From: Pristionchus mayeri
Taxonomy: Eukaryota; Nematoda; Chromadorea; Rhabditida; Neodiplogasteridae
Direction: 5' to 3'
Assembly (NCBI GenBank): GCA_036245805.1
Contig: BTRK01000002.1
Span: 6,010,689-6,074,688 of the forward strand
DNA: 64,000 bases
Below the pieces are notes generated by a model, which was not told the DNA's origin, did no database searches, and saw nothing but the letters and a program-made list of their open reading frames with translations. Of the stretch, positions 58,855 to 64,000 are shown piece by piece; the stretch's first letter is position 1, and each line of letters starts with the position of its first letter. The position numbers and the translations under genes were made by a program.

Positions 58855-61651
58855 ATGAAACATATGAAACGTAAGTGCGTCGTTTGCCAACGAATCGGGA
58901 TCCAGAGCAGAATGCGTATCTTCCCCAAGAATCATTGGCAAAAGAAGGCATGGGTGAACGCTGTTCGCTCTACTCCCGAAGGAAGGATAGCCCTGATGAA
59001 GAAGATTTCCAACCCTAAGGCGAAGAAGAAGATCAAGAAGGTTTCGTTCCTGTGTTCGAGCCACTTCTCTGCTGATGCTTTCACACACTACGCCATGGGT
59101 ACTCTCCTCAAACCTGATGCTGTTCCCTTCTTTGATGTAAGTCCCTTCTTTCCTTCTCCCTATACCTCATTATTTAATCATTACTTAATTATTAAATCCT
59201 GGTGTACTTACTTATACTTATATTATTATTGGAATTTCAAGGACACTACGATGCAGTCGAGTGGCGAGGAAAATCTCCTCCAGTCTACACTTGATGAGGC
59301 AAATGAGATCAAAGAGGAGCCGATGGAAATCAAGGATGAACCTATTGATGATTTGAATGAAATCAGACAGCCAATGGTCGATGTTAGTTGTTTTTATTCA
59401 TATTTTTAAATGTATTATTAAACTTGATAGGTGTTCTGCCCATCTACTGGAACGTCCCGTCCAAAGACGGATGGTGCTGAAATAGCTAAGGAGAATAAAT
59501 TTTGGTCATATGCTGAACGTGCTATGGAGGATAATTTTTGGTGCTCGGAATGCGGACAAGGATACGTCACCAAGACCGGTCTCATCTATCATATCAACAG
59601 GCATTCGGGTGAGATATAAGGGGAGGCTGTTGCGTATTTTTGAGAAAACGAAGGCTTTGAACGCTTATGCAAGGGTTCAGTGCATTTGATCTCAGCGCTG
59701 GAAGTACGCGATCTTCGTAAAAAAATTCTCATAGTCGGGTACTTAGATCCAATAGATTCTTCCTTGATTTGCATTTGTTCCTATTTGAAATCGTTCATCA
59801 TATTAAGATTAGATTGGCCAATGTCGTCCACGCCACTTGACTTCGCAGTATTGAATTAACCAATAGAACCAAAATTAATGCTATATAGGTGCTAAATTGT
59901 TTCGAATCTTGTGGTTTTGATGCTATTTACATTCTATATTCAGGAGTTCCTGCAAAATTGCCAAAGAGGAAGCGAAAAAAGGATAAGGCGAAGAAGTTGT
60001 TGTGCACGCAGTGCGGTAAAAAATTCATTAGCAAGGGCGGATTCGAGTATCACATGTACAGACATGCGGGTCAGTTTTTTTTTGTCTTTTATCATGAATA
60101 ATATATGCATTATTCATAAATATTCAGCATATTTTACAAGGGAATGGTAACTGGAGCCCGTAAAACTATTCGATGAGACCTAGTGTGGCTTCATCCGGAC
60201 CCCGAATACATCTAAATATACAAATTGACACAAGGCGGTAGGAAAGAGAGGGAAAGACGAGTGACCCCGATTCCCCAACTGTTCCTTTCCCCAGTGCAAA
60301 TTGCAAGTAACAAGGGCTCGGAATACAAGAAGTTTACTTATACAACGAGACAACAGAAAACACGAGCGAACGGTGTGGATGAAAAAGAAGAGCGAGAGTC
60401 GAAGTGAAAAGAGAAAAGAGCGATGGGCTCTCGGATAATGATCTAGAAGGGGGGAAGGGGATACTGGGAACACAGGCATGGAATGGGCAACGGATCCGTC
60501 GGGCACTCGTCGAACGCCATGGGGTGAGCGGGCCCATGGCGTTCCCGGGGTTGCCAGCCCCGGTGACAGGTTGTATATCTTAACCTGTCGGGACGAGCGA
60601 CACCGACGTCCGAGGTGTAGATAGGGGGGGAATGGGAAGGGGAGAAAGGGGGCGAATGAAGACTAAAATAGGGTCTACTCTTAAAAGACTACACTAAAAT
60701 TGTTATTTAGAAAGTGCTCTAAAAATTTAGTTAGTTCGAAAAATAAATAAAAGTTTATCACAGGGAACGCCGGATTGCTTCTATATTCTTTCAAGCTAAC
60801 CAAATTTTTTGAGCACTTTTTGAAAGACAATTTCGGATGTTCCTAGGGTCAAGATGAATCCTCAATAAGAGACATCGAATAATTTTACGGGCTCCCATTC
60901 CCGTGTTAGTCATGTTTCCTCTACTTTCTCGGATTGTTCGGAATAAACTATTTTTTCACATCAATATTTTAGAATCAGGTGGCATCCCCTTCAAGCATCG
61001 GCCTGTAGATGGGACTGTAAAGGTTTAAAGTATATTTAATAATGTATAAAAATGTGCTGACAGATTTTGAAAGCCATCGAACTACCTCTAGCGAATGAGG
61101 TTGAGGTGTTTTCTAATTCGAGCGGACTGAGTAACATGAGATATGAAGCAGAGATGGATGCCAATGTTAGATTTTCATGAATTTACACTTCATATTAATA
61201 CAATTTTCGATATTCCTGAAATTATGAACTTATTTACAATAATTAAGCCAATTTGAGGTCCCTGAACATCAATCATGTGCACTTTTGGAAGATGCAGTGG
61301 AGGAAGAAGATATGGAAGAGGAAGCCAAGGTTAGATTTTGTTGTATGTTAGCACTCTCGTTCGTACGTTTAATGGGATATATTTCACTATTTCTTTCATT
61401 TTTCCACCAACCTGCTGCCCCCCCTAATTCCCCAATCCTCAAACCGACTCCACAGTACGTCGGATATCTACCTAACCTCTACCCGGTCTTTTCTGCTACC
61501 CGGTCTTATTTTGTGGTGGATAAATTAATTGAAATTGAAATTGAAATTGTTGAAGGTTTGTGAACAGAAATCCTATCAACTTGTCGAGGCTGCAGTGAAG
61601 AAAGAACAGATTGATGATGAAGAACCAGGTTTGCTTCTTTACAGTAAATAA
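58855..61651 (+). CDS. THAP-cluster gene C: THAP domain plus two C2H2 fingers, 346 aa
   Basis: Exons close exactly (1041 nt): 58855-59136, 59242-59382, 59431-59608, 59944-60069, 60979-61022, 61064-61165, 61258-61329, 61556-61651. The THAP domain lies in one exon: CVVC-x55-CSSH with AWVNAVRSTPEGR and, after it, PDAVPFFD. Next: IKEEP and IKDEP motifs; VFCPSTGTSRPK; two C2H2 fingers (CSECGQGYVTKTGLIYH..NRH and CTQCGKKFISKGGFEYH..YRH) joined by a basic patch KLPKRKRKKDKAKK that could serve as nuclear signal; a segment ILKAIELPLANEVEVF; and two copies of the acidic tail exon (VPEHQSCALLEDAVEEE, VCEQKSYQLVEAAVKKE). The ATG follows TTAG directly. A 770-bp inverted-repeat element lies in the intron after the second finger. 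Confidence 0.8.
60137..60905. mobile_element. Inverted-repeat element in gene C intron
   Basis: The left end GGAGCCCGTAAAACTATTCG and right end CGAATAATTTTACGGGCTCC are inverted repeats, next to GGGAATGG and CCATTCCC. Inside are strong hairpins (CGCCATGGGGTGAGCG..CATGGCG, CCGGGGTTGCCAGCCCCGG, GACAGGTTGTATATC..ACCTGTC) and no coding frame. Confidence 0.65.
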
Positions 61652-62051
61652 ATACTAATATTTTCAGGACCCTCTTGGGCACTTCATTAATCTCCCTCCA
61701 TCTGGAGAGTTTCTTCTGATTTTCTTCCCTACTATCCTCGATGTTATCTGGAGTAGATTGATTATCATTTGAACCCCCGATTCAATTAATTCCTACTATA
61801 ATTAGTATGTTCCGTTGACTCTTTTACTCACCTTTGTTGTGATTCAAATATTCTCCGAAGAAATGTTATTCTCGTTTACGTGTTCCCCTTTTATATAATA
61901 TCATGATAAATTGTTCAACCGTTAAAATTGTATTCTTCTGAGTGAATCGTTGAATGCTCGACTGGTACTTATCCTTATCAATAAACACTTCGCTACGGTT
62001 ATGAAGCGAATTTTGCAGTCCACCTCCACTCCGACATTTTCATCAGGTATA
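61652..62051. promoter_or_regulatory. Intergenic, gene C to gene D
   Basis: 400 bases, similar in parts to the A-B and B-C spacers. No gene. Confidence 0.5.
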
Positions 62052-63276
62052 ATGCGGGACTCTCTTCGTCAGTGTATCGTCTGTAATCGATTCGGGACCC
62101 ACATTGAGATGTGAGTATACACAAGGATTCGGGAGAAACGCAAAGCATGGGTGAACGCTGTTCGCTCAACTTCCGAAGGCCGGAAAATACTCATGAAAGG
62201 GATTATTCGAAATACTAACAAGACCAACAAAAACAAGCATTCTTTCATCTGTTCAAGCCATTTCTCTCCCTCCGACTTTAAACTGTCCAATCGCACCTGC
62301 ATCAAGGCGAACGCTATTCCCTTCTTCGATGTAAGTGATTCATTTTCTCATATTTTTCACCATTTTTTCTCCTGAATTAACTGTAATTTCAAGGACGCTG
62401 AACTCAATTCAACTGGCACTGGGGATCGTTTTCAATCTACAGATGACATATCTAATGAGATCAAAGAGGAACCAATGGAAATGATGGATGATCCTATCGA
62501 TGAGTTGGATGAAATTGAACAGCCAATTGATGATGTGAGTTTAGCTTGTGTTTATTTTCGTGCTATCGTTGAGTGTGACAGATATTCTGTCCATCGAGTG
62601 GCATGTCTGCTAAATTTGCATGCTCGCAGTGCACCAAAAAGTTCATCTCACAGGCATATCTCAATAAGCACATGATAAAGCATTCCGGTTAGTTTGTTAA
62701 GCATCAAACCCTTCTAAAAACCTACATGTTTGTATAAAAATATTATTTTTGTATCGATTTTTCATGTTCGTCAAGCTTTGCTCTGCTCAATGATGTGCCG
62801 GATGGTAACATAAAACGAGTTTCAATTTGCAGCCTTACCGAAATTTGTCCCATGCTCAAAGTGCACCAAAAAATTCGTATCTCAGGAATATCTCAATAAG
62901 CACATGAAAAAACATTCAGGTTAGTTTGTTAAGCATCATACCCTTCTAAAAGCCAATACTTTCAATTTTTGATATGCCCAGTGAGGTGCCGGATGGCAAC
63001 GTAAAACGAGTTTCAATTTGCAGTTTCATGCTCAAAGTACACCAAAAAATTAATCTCCCAGAAATATCTTAATAAACACTTGAGAAATCATCCCAGTTAG
63101 TTTGTTAAGCATCAAACCCTTCTAAAAACCAATACTGTCAACTTTTGCTTTGCTCGGTGATGTGTCGTATGGCAACATAAAACGAGTTTGTATTTGCAGT
63201 TTCATGCTCGAAGTGCGCCAAAAAATTCATCTCACAGGAAGATCTCAATAAGCACATGAGAAAATATCCCAGTTAG
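62052..63276 (+). pseudogene. THAP-cluster gene D: THAP plus four C2H2 finger exons, broken
   Basis: Exons 62052-62330, 62394-62534, 62582-62687, 62833-62919, 63024-63095, 63200-63276. THAP exon: CIVC...AWVNAVRSTSEGRK...CSSHFSPSDF...NAIPFFD, but codon 21 (62112-62114) is TGA, where genes B and C have a coding residue. The linker keeps IKEEP; the signature exon reads IFCPSSG. Four finger exons with similar introns follow: CSQC..HMIKH and CSKC..HMKKH are complete; the third has Tyr for the second Cys (CSKY), and the fourth has Tyr for the last His (HMRKY) and then a stop. After it, an acidic-tail relic (EHQSFPLFETIVKEEEMEED) at 63299-63361 has no acceptor. The paralogue is decaying by nonsense change and finger loss. 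Confidence 0.75.
62582..63276 (+). repeat. Tandemly duplicated C2H2-finger exons
   Basis: Four exon-plus-intron units start at 62582, 62833, 63024 and 63200. The introns share GTTAGTTTGTTAAGCATCA at the start and AAAACGAGTTTCAATTTGCAG-like ends. Confidence 0.85.
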
Positions 63277-64000
63277 TTTTTAACATAAAAAATATGAACA
63301 TCAATCGTTTCCTCTCTTCGAGACTATAGTGAAGGAAGAAGAAATGGAAGAGGATGAACCAGGTTCTTTGCCTTTGTTTTTTTAATAATTTGTTTTGATT
63401 AAGGCCCCATTAAGGCCCCCGCCTGGGCAGACCAAGCCCTCTATCCCTCCGGGGTCGGTAAATTGGTAGTGACCTCGGTCGCGAAAGGTAACGTTCCCTA
63501 GAAGCACTTTCGGCAGCAGGGGTACGTAGTCCTAGCAGTAGTCGTCAGTAGTCTCACCGCGCTACACCACCTAGCGTAGTCGTTTACGACTGTAAAATCG
63601 CTTGACGTTTCTGCACCTTTACCTTTTACCTTTTAAGGCCCCTCATCTGCACTTCTCACTGCTCTTTCCGCCTCTCCCTCTCGAATTTGGGATTCTGCCC
63701 ATTCTCAACTGAAGTAGAAGGGATATTGTAACTTGTGATTTATATTTATGCTATTTCGTTCGAAATAAGGCGCAAAAATAATGTAGATCGATTCGTTCGA
63801 CGTTTTCGCTTTTTTATCCTTTCTTGCTAAATGTCGTTCTTGTTGTTGTGTCTTCTGTGATCTGTTTATGAAAAATATTAAATATTATATCTCCAGTATT
63901 TCACTTGAATTGCTTTTCCAAACTGTTATGATAAACTTCTGATCTTCTATTATTTTTTATTTCAAAACTTAAAGTCGTTGTTTGGTCGACTATTCTACTT
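63277..64000. other. 3' end of gene D, SINE, and probable upstream region of a fifth copy
   Basis: 63299-63361 is the acidic-tail relic. 63410-63640 is a SINE. After it, TTTTCCAAACTGTTATGATA, AAACTT and, at the very end, TCGACTATTCTACTT mirror 58722-58804, which lies 50-130 bases upstream of the gene C ATG. Confidence 0.6.
63410..63640 (+). mobile_element. SINE-like element ending in TTTACC repeats
   Basis: The tail CACCTTTACCTTTTACCTTT matches the tail type of the SINE at 42603-42878, and TTAAGGCCCC borders both sides as a probable target duplication. TGGTGTAGCGCGGTGAGA on the minus strand resembles a Pol III A box. Confidence 0.6.

Noticed and set aside
62112..62114. TGA in gene D as selenocysteine or a 15-nt intron (GTGAGT...AAG)
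   Set aside because: The paralogues have no Cys at this site and 15 nt is far below a spliceable intron; a nonsense change is simpler.
46065..63361. Cluster genes as an operon
   Set aside because: Spacers of about 360-740 bases exceed the usual ~100-base operon gap, and the upstream regions look duplicated, which suggests separate promoters. It was not excluded.

Overview
The window is nuclear DNA of a nematode. The evidence is many short GT-AG introns, TTTCAG-type acceptors, acceptor-like sites just before start codons (as in spliced-leader trans-splicing), and nematode families: RPamide neuropeptides, an MSP-domain protein, a SWSN-1 orthologue and multi-THAP-type zinc proteins. A Diplogastrid such as Pristionchus is plausible, but that is inference. 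Most exon coordinates were read by hand from splice sites and frame continuity.

Layout. 142-12263 (+): acyl-CoA synthetase of the ACSF2 type, 5' end outside the window; its 7.6 kb seventh intron carries an antisense, decayed Helitron (about 1.5-8.46 kb) with satellites inside it. 13372-15523 (+): small multi-pass membrane protein. 15918-16911 (+): cysteine-rich protein of unknown function. 17392-21061: 3.7 kb DNA transposon with 257 bp inverted repeats, a ruined transposase and a piece of ribosomal protein eL19. 21483-23048 (+): RPamide-type neuropeptide precursor built from tandemly duplicated exons. 23542-25635 (-): secreted His-rich, mucin-like, Cys-rich protein. 26225-28109 (-): MSP-domain protein, head to head with 28785-41086 (+), a complete 26-exon SWI/SNF subunit (swsn-1/SMARCC), whose introns carry a 1.3 kb foldback element and a Tc1/mariner-like element.

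From 42 kb on: a hAT-like foldback element (42009-45719, 8 bp target duplication) holding a SINE, a small hAT MITE and a mariner, then a tandem cluster of four related genes (46065-50846, 51583-58497, 58855-61651, 62052-63276). They share a plan: THAP domain (C2CH) at the N-terminus (not found in the first), an acidic linker with IKxEP SUMO-type motifs, a short exon encoding (V/I)FCPS(T/S)G, an array of either THAP-spaced C2CH modules (first two genes) or C2H2 fingers (last two), and, in the first three and as a relic after the fourth, an acidic tail exon. The fourth copy is broken. The last 100 bases of the window resemble the DNA upstream of the third copy, so a fifth copy probably starts just outside.

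The most notable points are the THAP/C2CH cluster, the RPamide exon array, the captured eL19 exon, and a dispersed TACGGTA word that sits on 5' splice sites of genes on both strands.
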